Source: Marinobacter salarius (GTDB lineage Bacteria > Pseudomonadota > Gammaproteobacteria > Pseudomonadales > Oleiphilaceae). From it: a stretch of 64,000 nt of DNA. Below the pieces are notes generated by a model, which made no database searches, was not told where the DNA came from, and worked only from the letters and a program-made list of their open reading frames with translations. Made by a program: the position numbers and the translations under genes. Positions 38,552-47,345 of this stretch are shown in pieces. Location: the NCBI GenBank assembly GCA_000831005.1, contig CP007152.1, positions 2,852,001 to 2,916,000 on the forward strand, given 5' to 3'. The first letter of the stretch is position 1. Each line of letters opens with the position of its first letter.

Positions 38552-39252
38552 GTGTGTCGCCGCGCTTACCACCGCTGTTTACGGGGGAATGGGTGCCAAA
38601 CCAGACGGATCCATTTGATAAGGCCGTCAGCCGCGCCATTGCCGGGGTCGATTCCGGCACGATTTTCTATTCCGACGCGGTGGACGTCTTGCGCGCGGCC
38701 TTGGTGCTGGCGCCGGAAACCCCACTGGAAGAAGCTGTTCAGGCGGTCTACGTGGCCCAGATAGGCCTGGCTGAAAGCCTGGGCGCCCTGGCCCCGCCCG
38801 AGGTGCCGGTGTACTTCCAATGGCCCGATCGTATCAAGGTCAATGGCGCGGTGTGCGGCGGTGTCCGCTTTGCCGCGGATGTGTCAGACCCCAGCGCCCA
38901 TCCGAACTGGCTGGTGGTCGGTATCGATGTGCCTTTTTTGCCAGTGGGCGGCGAGCCGGGCGAGACGCCGAACCAGACCTGTCTGCATGAGGAAGGCTGT
39001 GTTGAGATCACGCCCATGGCGCTTCTGGAAAGCTGGTCCAAACACACATTGCTGTGGCTGACTTACTTCATGGACAGTGGCTTCGAGCGTATACACAATG
39101 AGTGGCGGCCACGTTGTGACACCCTGGGCAAAATGATCGACCTGCCAAAGCCCGGGCTCTTTGTGGGCCTGGATGAAAAGGGCCGAATGCTGTTGCGCCA
39201 GGATGTCATGACTGAAACAGTGAGTTTGATCGAATTCGCGGAGCACGTATGA
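38548..39252 (+). CDS. Biotin/lipoate protein-ligase-like protein
   Basis: 234 residues. The central part (AVYVAQIGLAESLGALAPPEVPVYFQWPDRIKVNGAVCGGV) has the shape of a biotin/lipoate A/B ligase catalytic fold (the W-PD-I-x-x-x-x-x-K/NG core), followed by a DUF4444-like C-terminus. It overlaps its neighbours by four bases on both sides, so it is made together with Mrp and the next protein. No lipoyl-carrier target is visible nearby; its substrate is unknown. Confidence 0.75.
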   Translation: MSVSPRLPPLFTGEWVPNQTDPFDKAVSRAIAGVDSGTIFYSDAVDVLRAALVLAPETPLEEAVQAVYVAQIGLAESLGALAPPEVPVYFQWPDRIKVNGAVCGGVRFAADVSDPSAHPNWLVVGIDVPFLPVGGEPGETPNQTCLHEEGCVEITPMALLESWSKHTLLWLTYFMDSGFERIHNEWRPRCDTLGKMIDLPKPGLFVGLDEKGRMLLRQDVMTETVSLIEFAEHV

Positions 39253-39725
39253 AACTGGCCCGAATCCTGCGACTGGATGTATCCGATGACAATGTATTTG
39301 ATGTGCCGGCTCCCAGCGGTGAATGGGCGATATCCGGCGGGTTTGAGTTCTCCAACTGGACCGAGGCGGACCTGAAGGGGAAGGCCCGGCAGGCTTTCAG
39401 CAATGGTTGGTACAGCATCGAGTCAGGCGGTCGCGCCACTTTTGTGGGCGTGTGCGACATCACCGACGCGGAATTGGAGCAGTTACGTCAGGTTCTGGCG
39501 CAGACGTTTGTTGAGTGTTACGGCGCACCGGGTATCGATGCGGCCTATCCGGTCGCCTGCGAAGAAATCGACCAGATGCGCAGCATGTGCGAGGACTTCG
39601 AGGACAACACGCTTTTGATGGTCAGCCGCACGCTCACCGAATTGGGTGTTGAGGAGACCTATCGCTCCCGGGCCCCGCAGGATGCCTCGCTGGAGGCCTT
39701 TGCCGTCCATGGCAGCGTTGACTGA
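39249..39725 (+). CDS. DUF6505-like protein
   Basis: 158-residue soluble protein beginning MKLARILRLDVSDDNVFDVP, with GEWAISGGFEFSNW and GFEFS/YSIESGGRATFVGV in the middle. I associate it with the DUF6505 family that accompanies this kind of formate dehydrogenase locus, from memory only. No catalytic motif is apparent. Its stop abuts the moeA stop of the opposite strand. Confidence 0.65.
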   Translation: MKLARILRLDVSDDNVFDVPAPSGEWAISGGFEFSNWTEADLKGKARQAFSNGWYSIESGGRATFVGVCDITDAELEQLRQVLAQTFVECYGAPGIDAAYPVACEEIDQMRSMCEDFEDNTLLMVSRTLTELGVEETYRSRAPQDASLEAFAVHGSVD

Positions 39726-40987
39726 TTACAGTCCGAAACTGCCATAAGGGATAAACCGCACCGGCGTGCCCGGTTCTATCTGTCGGGCGCTTTCATCGAG
39801 CTCCACCAAACCCTCGGACCAGGCTAGGCCGGTTACACGTCCAGAGCCCTCAGAACCGAACACCTCAACCTGCCCGTCCCTAATGCGGGCCCGCAACATC
39901 TCGCTGCGCCCCGGTTTCTTGTTCTTGGAGAAACCAGCGGGCATGAGATAGCCCTGAGGTTCGAACCAGGTTCCGCCTGCCAGCAATGCCATCGCTGGTG
40001 CGCCAAAACGCAGTGCGCAGACCCAGGCGGCGACCGGGTTTCCTGGCAGACCCACCACAGGTGTTCCCCGGAACATGGCCAGCGCCAGTGGGCGGCCCGG
40101 TTTGATCGCAATACGCCAGTTACTGATGTCGCCGTGTGCTTTCAGCGTTTTAGACACGTGATCCTCGTCGCCGGCAGACACACCACCGCTGGTCAGGATC
40201 AGATCGCATTGTTCCGCGCCGCGCTCCAAGGCCGCTTTGACTTCCTCGGCACGATCGAGTGCATGGCCCAGGTCCACCAACTCATAGCCGAGCTGCGTCA
40301 CCAGGCGCTCAGCATCGGGCGGTTGGCGTCATAGATCTGCCAATCGGTGACCGCTGAGCCGACGGGCTTTACTTCATCGCCCGTGGATAAAACGCCGACG
40401 CGCAGCTGCTGATAGGCATCCACTGATTCGATGCCCACACTGGCAAGTACTGAAATCTGGGTTGGTGTCAGACGAGTGCCTGCCGTGAGGATTCGATCCT
40501 GTGCCTTGATGTCCTCGCCGGCTTTGCGGGCATTGGCGCCCGCTTTCAACGTACCGTTTAGATGCAGGTGACCATCGATGACCTCGCAGTCTTCTTCGAG
40601 GACCACGGTATCCGCGCCGGCCGGAATCACCGCGCCGGTCAGAATCCGGATGGCGTGGCCCGCAGGCACATTGCCCGTATACGGTTCCCCGGCGGCACTG
40701 CGGCCATTAATCAGGGGCAGGGTGCAGGGCACGTCCGTCAACGGCCCTGCGAAGGCATAGCCATCGACCGCGGAATTGTTGCTCGGGGGGTGGGCGCGAG
40801 GTGCTTGGACGTCGTTCGCCAGAATCCGACCGTTGACCTGCGACAGCGGAACGGCGTGTTCCACCCCCACCACCGAATGTAAACGCGAGTGCAATCGTTC
40901 CAGCGCCTCTTCCACCGGTGTCCAGTTCACGCCCGGGGGTAGGGCGAAACAATCGTTACGAAGTGGCGTCGTTGCTTTCCCGTTCAT
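39726..40987 (-). CDS. moeA: Molybdopterin molybdenumtransferase (one frame break)
   Basis: Inserts molybdenum into adenylylated molybdopterin. 420 residues after repair. Seen: PSNNSAVDGYAFAGP, ILTGAVIPAGADTVV, RVGVLSTGDEVKPVG, LILTSGGVSAGDEDHV and PGNPVAAWVC, all MoeA signatures. At 40304-40305 the GG (CC on the coding strand) lacks a base: CCC restores RPMLSALVTQLGYELVDLG. It overlaps mobB by four bases. It supplies cofactor for formate and xanthine dehydrogenases encoded here. Confidence 0.94.
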
Positions 40988-41475
40988 GATTTCCCTGGGC
41001 TCAGAATAAAGTCAGCGATGGCGGGTATGTTGTTTACATCGAACACAGGGCCCGGGAAATCCGCCACATAGTCGGCCACCAGGGCAATGATGCTGGCGTC
41101 CTCCGGGTACAGGGGCGCACGCTCGGACTCACGCCGGTGCACTTCAATCTTGGGATGTGCGTGGGTTTTAAAGCCCTCGACCACCACCCAGTCGCAGGGG
41201 CCCAGCCGCGCCAGCAATTCATCCAGCGTTGGCTCTTCAGCGCCGCGCAACTCGTGCATGATGGCAAAGCGCTGCCCGCCCGCCAGGATGACCTCACGTG
41301 CCCCGGCATCGCGGTGCTTGTAGCTGTCGGTACCGGGCTGGTCGACATCTACCCCATGATGGGCGTGCTTGATCGAGTTAACCGTTAACCCCCTGCGGGA
41401 CAGCTCGCAAATCAGGGCCGCTGCCAGCGTGGTTTTTCCGCTGTTCTTCCAGCCCACAATGCCGATGACATTCAC
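40984..41475 (-). CDS. mobB: Molybdopterin-guanine dinucleotide biosynthesis adapter
   Basis: 163-residue GTPase-like protein with the P-loop GWKNSGKTTLAAALI (residues 8-22), NSIKHAHHGVDVDQPGTDSY, and DWVVVEGFK. It assists MobA in bis-MGD synthesis. Start is GTG at 41475, overlapping the mobA stop as GTGA, which shows that mobA-mobB-moeA was one operon. Confidence 0.93.
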   Translation of the reverse strand: MNVIGIVGWKNSGKTTLAAALICELSRRGLTVNSIKHAHHGVDVDQPGTDSYKHRDAGAREVILAGGQRFAIMHELRGAEEPTLDELLARLGPCDWVVVEGFKTHAHPKIEVHRRESERAPLYPEDASIIALVADYVADFPGPVFDVNNIPAIADFILSPGKS

Positions 41476-41660
41476 TTCAGGTGCTTCTCCGCCCAGGCCA
41501 GGTCTTCCGGTGTATTGATGTTGAAAAAGTCGTCCTCGCCAAAAACCACCAGGGTCTCACCCTGGGCCTGTGTCCACTGGCGGATCTTGCGCACGCCGTC
41601 GTTCAGGGCGGCTCGAAGATCATCTCGCAACGCGACCGGCCAACGGCCGAAGGTCGGCTG
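41472..41660 (-). pseudogene. mobA: mobA, C-terminal remnant (5' part missing at a junction)
   Basis: Reading leftward from about 41,660: PTFGRWPVALRDDLRAAL, VRKIRQWTQ, VVFGEDDFFNINTPEDLA, then AEKHLK and TGA. This is the last ~62 residues of MobA, the GTP:molybdopterin guanylyltransferase (normally ~200). The upstream 130 or so residues, including the LAGG GTP-binding start, are absent; instead the sequence passes into nuoL on the opposite strand. Either a deletion/inversion or an assembly misjoin removed them. Confidence 0.85.
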
Positions 41661-42404
41661 GGGCAGGGCGCCGCCTGGCTCGGCCCCCTGGCTCTGGCGG
41701 GCACTCTGCTTACCGGCGCCTATATGGGCCGGGCTTTACGGGTGCTCTGGCAGGGCTCGGGCGACAGCCGGCCGGTAGAAGGTACTGGCTGGATGCGCGC
41801 TGGCATCTGGGGTCTGGCGATCCCCGCCGCTGGCCTGGGTCTGGCCTTTGGTCCCCTGGAAACAATACTTGATCTGCCCGCTCCGGAAACCGCAGGTACC
41901 GTCGCCATAGTGCTGGGGCTCGTCGCCGCATTGGTCGGGCTGGCCTTGGGCTGGCTGGTGCCGGTCCAGCGCCTGCTTGGACCTGCCCATCAATGGGCAG
42001 AATCGGGTTTGGAGGTCGCGGGCGGGCTTACCGCCTGGATAGGCCGGCCCGCAATGGCTGTTGCCCGGGGCTGTGACCGTCTGGAGGATCATCTGTACGC
42101 GGCCGCGCTTGCCATTGGTCATACAGCTCTCAGCATTGCCCGTGGGGGCGAGCGACTGGAACAACGTTTGTATCTGGCCGTACTTGGCGTCGGCCGCGCC
42201 AATCTGGCGGTGGGTCGCTGGGTTCGCAGCGGGGATGAGCGTGGTATCGACGGCCTGATCTTTGCCCTCGTGGCCGGTGTGCGGGACCTCGGCGCGCGGG
42301 CGAGAACCCTGCAAAGCGGCCTGATCCATCACAGCCTGGCGATCAGCGCCGTAGCCACCGCTGTGCTCCTGGCCATCCTGTTTTCAGCTTCACTGAGTGT
42401 CTAA
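41661..42404 (+). pseudogene. nuoL: nuoL, C-terminal fragment
   Basis: In-frame coding from GQGAAWLGPLALAGTLLTGAYMG to the stop at 42402-42404, 248 codons against ~620-660 for a full NuoL. The part present covers the last transmembrane helices and the lateral-helix region. The proton-channel core with the conserved Lys and Glu is missing. The formal ORF reaches back to 41481, but 41481-41660 is antisense mobA. nuoM and nuoN follow in normal order, so this was the end of a nuo operon. Confidence 0.85.
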
Positions 42405-42419
42405 AGGAACCCTGTACTC

Positions 42420-43886
42420 ATGTTACCACTTGTATCCCTGACCCTGTTTTTGCCACTCGTCGGCGCTGTGCTGATTCTGTGTTTGCCGAAGCCGACGGCG
42501 CGGACGGTGCACAGCATAGCGATCGTCAGTGCCGCCCTGACCCTGGTCGGCGCTCTGGCCATGTGGCTTCAGGGCGTGAGTGGTGACGGCTTTTCCCAGG
42601 TCGAAGAGCTGGTATGGATGCCGGCCATTGGCGCCGCCTACCGGGTCGGGGTTGATGGCATCAGCCTGCCGCTGGTGCTGCTGAGTGCCGTGCTTTTCCT
42701 GGTTTCTCTGATCTATGCGTCGTCGCTTCGCGACCGTCCGCGTGCCTACGTAGCTCTGATCCTGCTTCTGGAAACCGCGGCAATCGGTACCTTTACCGCC
42801 CTGGACGGCATTCTGTTCTACGTCTCTTCGAAGTTTCCCTGGTGTCGATGTATTTCATGATTGCCGGATGGGGACATGAAGACCGGCAGCGGGCCGCCCT
42901 GATGTTCTTTATCTACACCCTGCTGGGCAGCCTGCCACTGTTGCTCGCAATTCTGGGGCTTTACCTCGGCAGTCCCGACCCCACCTTCGATATGCGGGCG
43001 TGGATTGCCAATCCTCCTCTGGAGGGGGCGGCGGCCATGTGGGCGTTGATCGCCATGCTGATTACCTTCGCGGTCAAGATTCCTGCGATACCGTTGCATA
43101 CCTGGTTGCCTGCGGCCCACGTTCAGGCACCGACCGTTGGTAGCGTCATCCTGGCGGGTATCATGCTGAAGTTCGGCACATACGCTGGTGCGGTTCGCCC
43201 TGCAAATGACCCCTGACGCCCTCCGCGATGCCGGCATCGTTGTTTTGTTTTTCGGTGTCGTCAGCGCAATCTACGGTGCCTTTGCCGCCCTGGCACAAAC
43301 TGATCTCAAGCGCCTGGTGGCCTATACCTCAATCAACCACATGGGCTACGTCATTGTCGGCGTCGCCGTTGCCGCACTGACTCTGGACCCGTCGGTGCGT
43401 GCCGTCGCGCTGGATGGAGCCGTGCTGCAGATGTTCAGCCACGGCCTGGTCACGGGGGCCCTGTTCCTGCTGGTAGGCATGATTCAGGAGCGCGCCCATA
43501 CCCGGGAAATGAACGAGTTTGGCGGCCTGCTCAAAACGGTTCCACTGCTTGGCTGGTTCTTTGTGCTGGCGGCTTTTGCGTCTCTGGGGCTTCCAGGCCT
43601 CGCGCACTTCCCGGCGGAGTTCCAGATATTCCTCGCGACTCTGGGCACCACTCCTGTCGCGGTTGTGGTGATTCTGGGGATTGCCATTATCGCCGGGACC
43701 TTTCTCAAGGCCCTGCGCGAAATCTTTCTGGGTGAACCCCGGGATCGCTGGAATAGAATGCCGGACTTGAGCCCAAGGGAAATTCTCGCGGTTGCGCCCT
43801 TGCTGGCGCTGACCGTCGCTACCGGCGTGGCGCCGTCCTGGGTGTTGGACGTCATTCACCGGACTACTTCGGCACTGGTGCTGTAA
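42420..43886 (+). CDS. nuoM: NADH-quinone oxidoreductase subunit M (two frame breaks)
   Basis: Proton-pumping membrane subunit of complex I, 489 residues after repair, normal length. Seen: GVDGISLPLVLL with the conserved region, FAVKIPAIPLHTWLPAAHVQAPT, LKRLVAYTSINHMGYV, and FSHGLVTGALFL. Breaks: CTCTTCG at 42821-42830 lacks one T (restores LFYVFFEVSLVSMYFMIAGWG), and near 43193 the frame shifts by -2 or +1 (restores GTY-x-LVRFALQMTPD). AAAGGAA ribosome-binding site before ATG 42420. Confidence 0.92.
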
Positions 43887-45250
43887 TGGGTCGAGATCTC
43901 GCATTAATCATTCCAGAAATTGCCGTTCTGCTGACGGCTGTTGGTGCCCTGATTGCGGAAATGCTGCGACAGCCCCGGATTTCGCTGATCATTGCCGTCA
44001 TCGGCCTGGTCGTTGGCACCGGGCTGACCCTGCGCCTGCTCGGCACAGACACAACGGTATTTGGCGGCAGTTTCCGCATCGATACGTTAAGCATCTGGGC
44101 CAAGCTTATCCTGCTACCAGCTACGGTGCTCTCGATGCTGTTGGCGCGGGTGGATGTCCGGGGCAGCGCCCGCGAGGGTACGGTCTACAGCCTGCTGATC
44201 TTTTCCACTCTGGGCGCTCTGGTACTGGCGGGGGCAGGGGACTCCATGTTTCTGGTGCTGGGTACGTTGCTGACCGGCCTGGCCACCTTTGCCCTGGTTG
44301 CCTATCCGGATACTGATCCGGCGACCGAAGCGGCCATGAAATTCTTTGTGTTCGCTTCAGTCACCACTGCCATCATGATTTTCGGCCTGAGCTACTGGTT
44401 CGGTGCCTCCGGCTCTACGCTGATCGCCGATCTGCCGGCCATGGATACCATGCCGCTGGCCGTGATTCTCGGGTTCGTGACTGTGGTTGTGGGTCTGGGC
44501 TACAAGGCATCACTGGTTCCGTTCCACTTCTGGGCACCCGACGCCTACGAGGGCGCGCCACTGTCCATTGCCGCCTACCTATCCGTCGTGCCCAAGATTG
44601 GCGCCCTGTTTGCGCTCACTCAGGTGGTTCGTCACCTGCCACCGGAAACCGGCTGGGCTGCGGTCATGGCGGGGCTGGCCGTGCTGAGCATGACCTATGG
44701 CTATCTTGCGGCACTGGTGCAGGATAACGTCATCCGGCTGCTGGCCTATTCGTCGATTGCCCAGTCCGGCTATTTCCTGCTGGGCATCCTCGCGGTGGGC
44801 TCCAGTGAGCTGGCCTTACCATCGATCATTCTGTTCGCCGTCGCCTATGCGGCTATGAACCTGGGCGCTTTCGCGGTTGCCGCCATAGCCGGGCGCACTC
44901 TGAACGATTTTAGCGGGCTGGGCCGGTCGCGGCCTTTGATTGCCATCGCAATGGTAGTCTTCCTGCTGTCATTGGTGGGCATTCCGCCACTGGCAGGTTT
45001 CGTCGGCAAGTTCCTTCTGTTTGCGGCAGCCATTGACGTCCAGTTCACATGGCTGGCGGTGGTGGCGATCATCAATAGTGCACTGTCGCTGGCAGTGTAT
45101 CTGCGCATTGTTGTGCCGATGTACAGGGGAGGGGATTCTGCATCCGTTGAGCTTGATGCATGGCTGGGATTCGTGGTGTTTGCGACGGTTGCAGCCACAT
45201 TCATCATCGGACTGGGTGCCCAGTTTATGATTGTTCGCGACATCGTATGA
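43886..45250 (+). CDS. nuoN: NADH-quinone oxidoreductase subunit N
   Basis: Proton-pumping complex I subunit of 454 residues, unbroken. Family segments: GYKASLVPFHFWAPDAYEGAP, VIRLLAYSSIAQSGYFLLG, and IPPLAGFVGKFLLF. Its ATG shares one base with the nuoM stop. End of the nuo operon; a convergent YeeE gene follows after 104 bases. Confidence 0.95.
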   Translation: MGRDLALIIPEIAVLLTAVGALIAEMLRQPRISLIIAVIGLVVGTGLTLRLLGTDTTVFGGSFRIDTLSIWAKLILLPATVLSMLLARVDVRGSAREGTVYSLLIFSTLGALVLAGAGDSMFLVLGTLLTGLATFALVAYPDTDPATEAAMKFFVFASVTTAIMIFGLSYWFGASGSTLIADLPAMDTMPLAVILGFVTVVVGLGYKASLVPFHFWAPDAYEGAPLSIAAYLSVVPKIGALFALTQVVRHLPPETGWAAVMAGLAVLSMTYGYLAALVQDNVIRLLAYSSIAQSGYFLLGILAVGSSELALPSIILFAVAYAAMNLGAFAVAAIAGRTLNDFSGLGRSRPLIAIAMVVFLLSLVGIPPLAGFVGKFLLFAAAIDVQFTWLAVVAIINSALSLAVYLRIVVPMYRGGDSASVELDAWLGFVVFATVAATFIIGLGAQFMIVRDIV

Positions 45251-45354
45251 TGTGCCTAGTGTTGTGTTCGGCATCCATGCGAGAAAGCCGCCGAATGCTG
45301 ACGTGGTCAAAAAATCGCCATCTTACCCCAGCAGGCAAATTATGCTGTGCTACC

Positions 45355-45756
45355 TCAGACCCGGCGAGCCAACCACCAACCGACGACCATCGACAGCAAT
45401 AACGCCACGAGAGGCCAGGTTATACCGCTTATTGACGCAAAGGCTGGGCCCGGACAATAACCTGATAGACCCCAGCCTATCCCAAACACAGCGGCACCAA
45501 TCAATAAACGGGTATCAATATCACGACGTGCGGGCACGATAAACGTTTCTGCGAAAAGAGGGCCCTGACGACGGAACACCAATCGGTAGCCGATAAACGT
45601 TGTTATCACCGCTCCGCCCATAACAAATATGAGCGTTGGGTCCCAGTTACCAAAGACGTCGAGAAACCCCTGAACACGATGGGGGTCAGTCATACCGCCG
45701 ATAGCCAGACCCAGGCCAAACAACAAACCAGCCAGGTAACCAAAAATCAGTTTCAT
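45355..45756 (-). CDS. YeeE/YedE-type membrane protein, C-terminal half type
   Basis: 133 residues from ATG 45756, four hydrophobic segments. Features: GLLFGLGLAIGGMTDPHRVQGFLDVFG and GIGWGLSGYCPGPAFAS with a conserved Cys, as in the DUF6691/PmpB-like half of YeeE/YedE sulfur-compound transporters. Overlaps its partner by four bases. Probably moves thiosulfate or another reduced-sulfur species together with the adjacent half. Confidence 0.86.
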   Translation of the reverse strand: MKLIFGYLAGLLFGLGLAIGGMTDPHRVQGFLDVFGNWDPTLIFVMGGAVITTFIGYRLVFRRQGPLFAETFIVPARRDIDTRLLIGAAVFGIGWGLSGYCPGPAFASISGITWPLVALLLSMVVGWWLARRV

Positions 45757-46214
45757 AAAGAGTGTCCTGTCATGAGTCTGACGACGTAGACGGTTACAAC
45801 ACCCGTCAGGAGGAAAACCAGCGTTGCCAGCATGGATCTGGGGGATAGCCTGGCGATACCACAAACACCATGCCCACTGGTGCAACCGTTGCCGATACCA
45901 GACCCCAAGCCCACCAGCAAACCAGCCACGACCATCAGCGGCACGCCACCGATGGGCGCGCCGACCACGGCTTCCGGATTGCCCGCCACATTTCCAAGCG
46001 AGCCGTTCAGGACAACCAACAACAGAGGCCCGCTGATAAGGCCCAGCACAAATGCCAGTCGCCAGGCAGACTCCGCAGTAAACCGATCAAAGATCAGACC
46101 AGATACCATCCCACTGATGCCTGCAATACGTCCCAATGTGACCATAAGCATCACTGCGGACAAGCCTATTAAAAGACCTCCGAAGGCACCTTGAATAAAA
46201 GAGCTCCAGTCCAT
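45753..46214 (-). CDS. YeeE/YedE-type membrane protein, N-terminal half type
   Basis: 153 residues, with hydrophobic segments and the signature GIGNGCTSGHGVCGIARLSPRS, whose two Cys are the proposed sulfur-relay residues of YeeE/YedE (PmpA-like). With the downstream gene it makes a split transporter. Divergent from a persulfide-dioxygenase gene, which points to sulfide/persulfide handling. Confidence 0.88.
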   Translation of the reverse strand: MDWSSFIQGAFGGLLIGLSAVMLMVTLGRIAGISGMVSGLIFDRFTAESAWRLAFVLGLISGPLLLVVLNGSLGNVAGNPEAVVGAPIGGVPLMVVAGLLVGLGSGIGNGCTSGHGVCGIARLSPRSMLATLVFLLTGVVTVYVVRLMTGHSL

Positions 46215-46403
46215 TTCTATACCTCTTCAAATGCCACAATTTGCCCAGCGGACAGTGTGTCGTCTCCACGTAACGGAGGCATACCACGAGATTGTTGCAA
46301 CCTATAATCTCAGTTATTTAATATAGCTGTTAACGCTATCGTTATAACATAAAACCTGATACGTTGAAATCTGATCAATTCTCTTTGCGACGAGGGTGAC
46401 GCC
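46215..46403. promoter_or_regulatory. Divergent intergenic region between sulfur-transport and persulfide dioxygenase genes
   Basis: AT-rich, with an inverted repeat ATAGC...GCTAT around TGTTAAC (46323-46339), a candidate regulator site. No regulator gene lies beside it. Confidence 0.3.
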
Positions 46404-47270
46404 ATGCAACATCCGCTAGTCACGCATTTCTTTGACGAGCCTACAAACACATTCAGCTACATCGTTCAGGATCCTGATAGCTCGGTCTGCGCGATCATCG
46501 ATTCTGTGCTGGATTTCGACTATGCCGCGGGCCGGACCGATGTCCGTTCCGCTGACAAGATTATTGAGTACGTTCAAAGCAATGACCTGAGTGTGGAATG
46601 GGTTTTGGAAACCCACGTGCACGCTGACCACCTCTCTGCTGCACCCTACCTCCATGAGCGTCTCGGCGGAAAAACAGGCATTGGTGAAAAGATCGCTGTC
46701 GTTCAGGAGGTGTTTGGCAAAGCTTTCAATGCCGGAACAGATTTCGCTCGGGATGGCAGCCAGTTCGACCGTCTGTTCAAGGAGGGCGACACGTTCATGA
46801 TCGGAAATCTTGAGGCGAGCGTTCTTCACACGCCGGGACATACTCCGGCTTGCCTGACGTACGTCATCGGAGATGCAGCCTTCGTCGGCGACACACTCTT
46901 TGCGCCGGATGCCGGGACCGCCCGTTGCGATTTTCCAGGGGGCGACGCCCATACCCTTTACCACTCCATTCAGAAAGTCCTGGCGCTTCCCGGAGAAACC
47001 CGCGTTTTCCTTTGCCATGACTACAAAGCGGCGGGGCGCGATGAGTTTATTCATGAGACGACCATCGCCGAACAGCGTTCCAGCAACATCCATGTGGGTA
47101 AAGGTATCAGTGAAGACCAGTTTGTTGCTTTTCGCTCAGAGCGTGACGCCAAGCTCGGAATGCCCCGACTGATACTACCGGCCGTTCAGGTCAACATGAG
47201 GGCGGGGCAACTGCCCCCCTCCGAGGATAACGGGCAGGTGTACCTGAAAATTCCGATCAACCGGTTTTAA
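46404..47270 (+). CDS. Persulfide dioxygenase-type metallo-beta-lactamase protein
   Basis: 288 residues. Metal motif THVHADHLSAAPYL (near residues 70-76), LHTPGHTPACLTYVIG, GDTLFAPDAGTARCDFPGG and FLCHDYKAAGRDEF fit the ETHE1/Blh group, which oxidises glutathione persulfide to sulfite and GSH in the cytoplasm. Divergent from the YeeE/YedE pair and upstream of a SulP transporter, forming a sulfide-detoxification set whose sulfite/sulfate could leave by SulP (inference). Confidence 0.9.
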   Translation: MQHPLVTHFFDEPTNTFSYIVQDPDSSVCAIIDSVLDFDYAAGRTDVRSADKIIEYVQSNDLSVEWVLETHVHADHLSAAPYLHERLGGKTGIGEKIAVVQEVFGKAFNAGTDFARDGSQFDRLFKEGDTFMIGNLEASVLHTPGHTPACLTYVIGDAAFVGDTLFAPDAGTARCDFPGGDAHTLYHSIQKVLALPGETRVFLCHDYKAAGRDEFIHETTIAEQRSSNIHVGKGISEDQFVAFRSERDAKLGMPRLILPAVQVNMRAGQLPPSEDNGQVYLKIPINRF

Positions 47271-47345
47271 ACAAAGGTCTGGAAGGGCGCAAATGGTTGG
47301 AGAGACCACTAGAGCGAAAACTCTGACGGCCGTGGAAGGTTGACG

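Noticed and set aside
41481..41660. N-terminal extension of the NuoL-fragment ORF read on the plus strand
   Set aside because: It is antisense to a clear MobA C-terminus and has no NuoL similarity; it is an accident of the junction.
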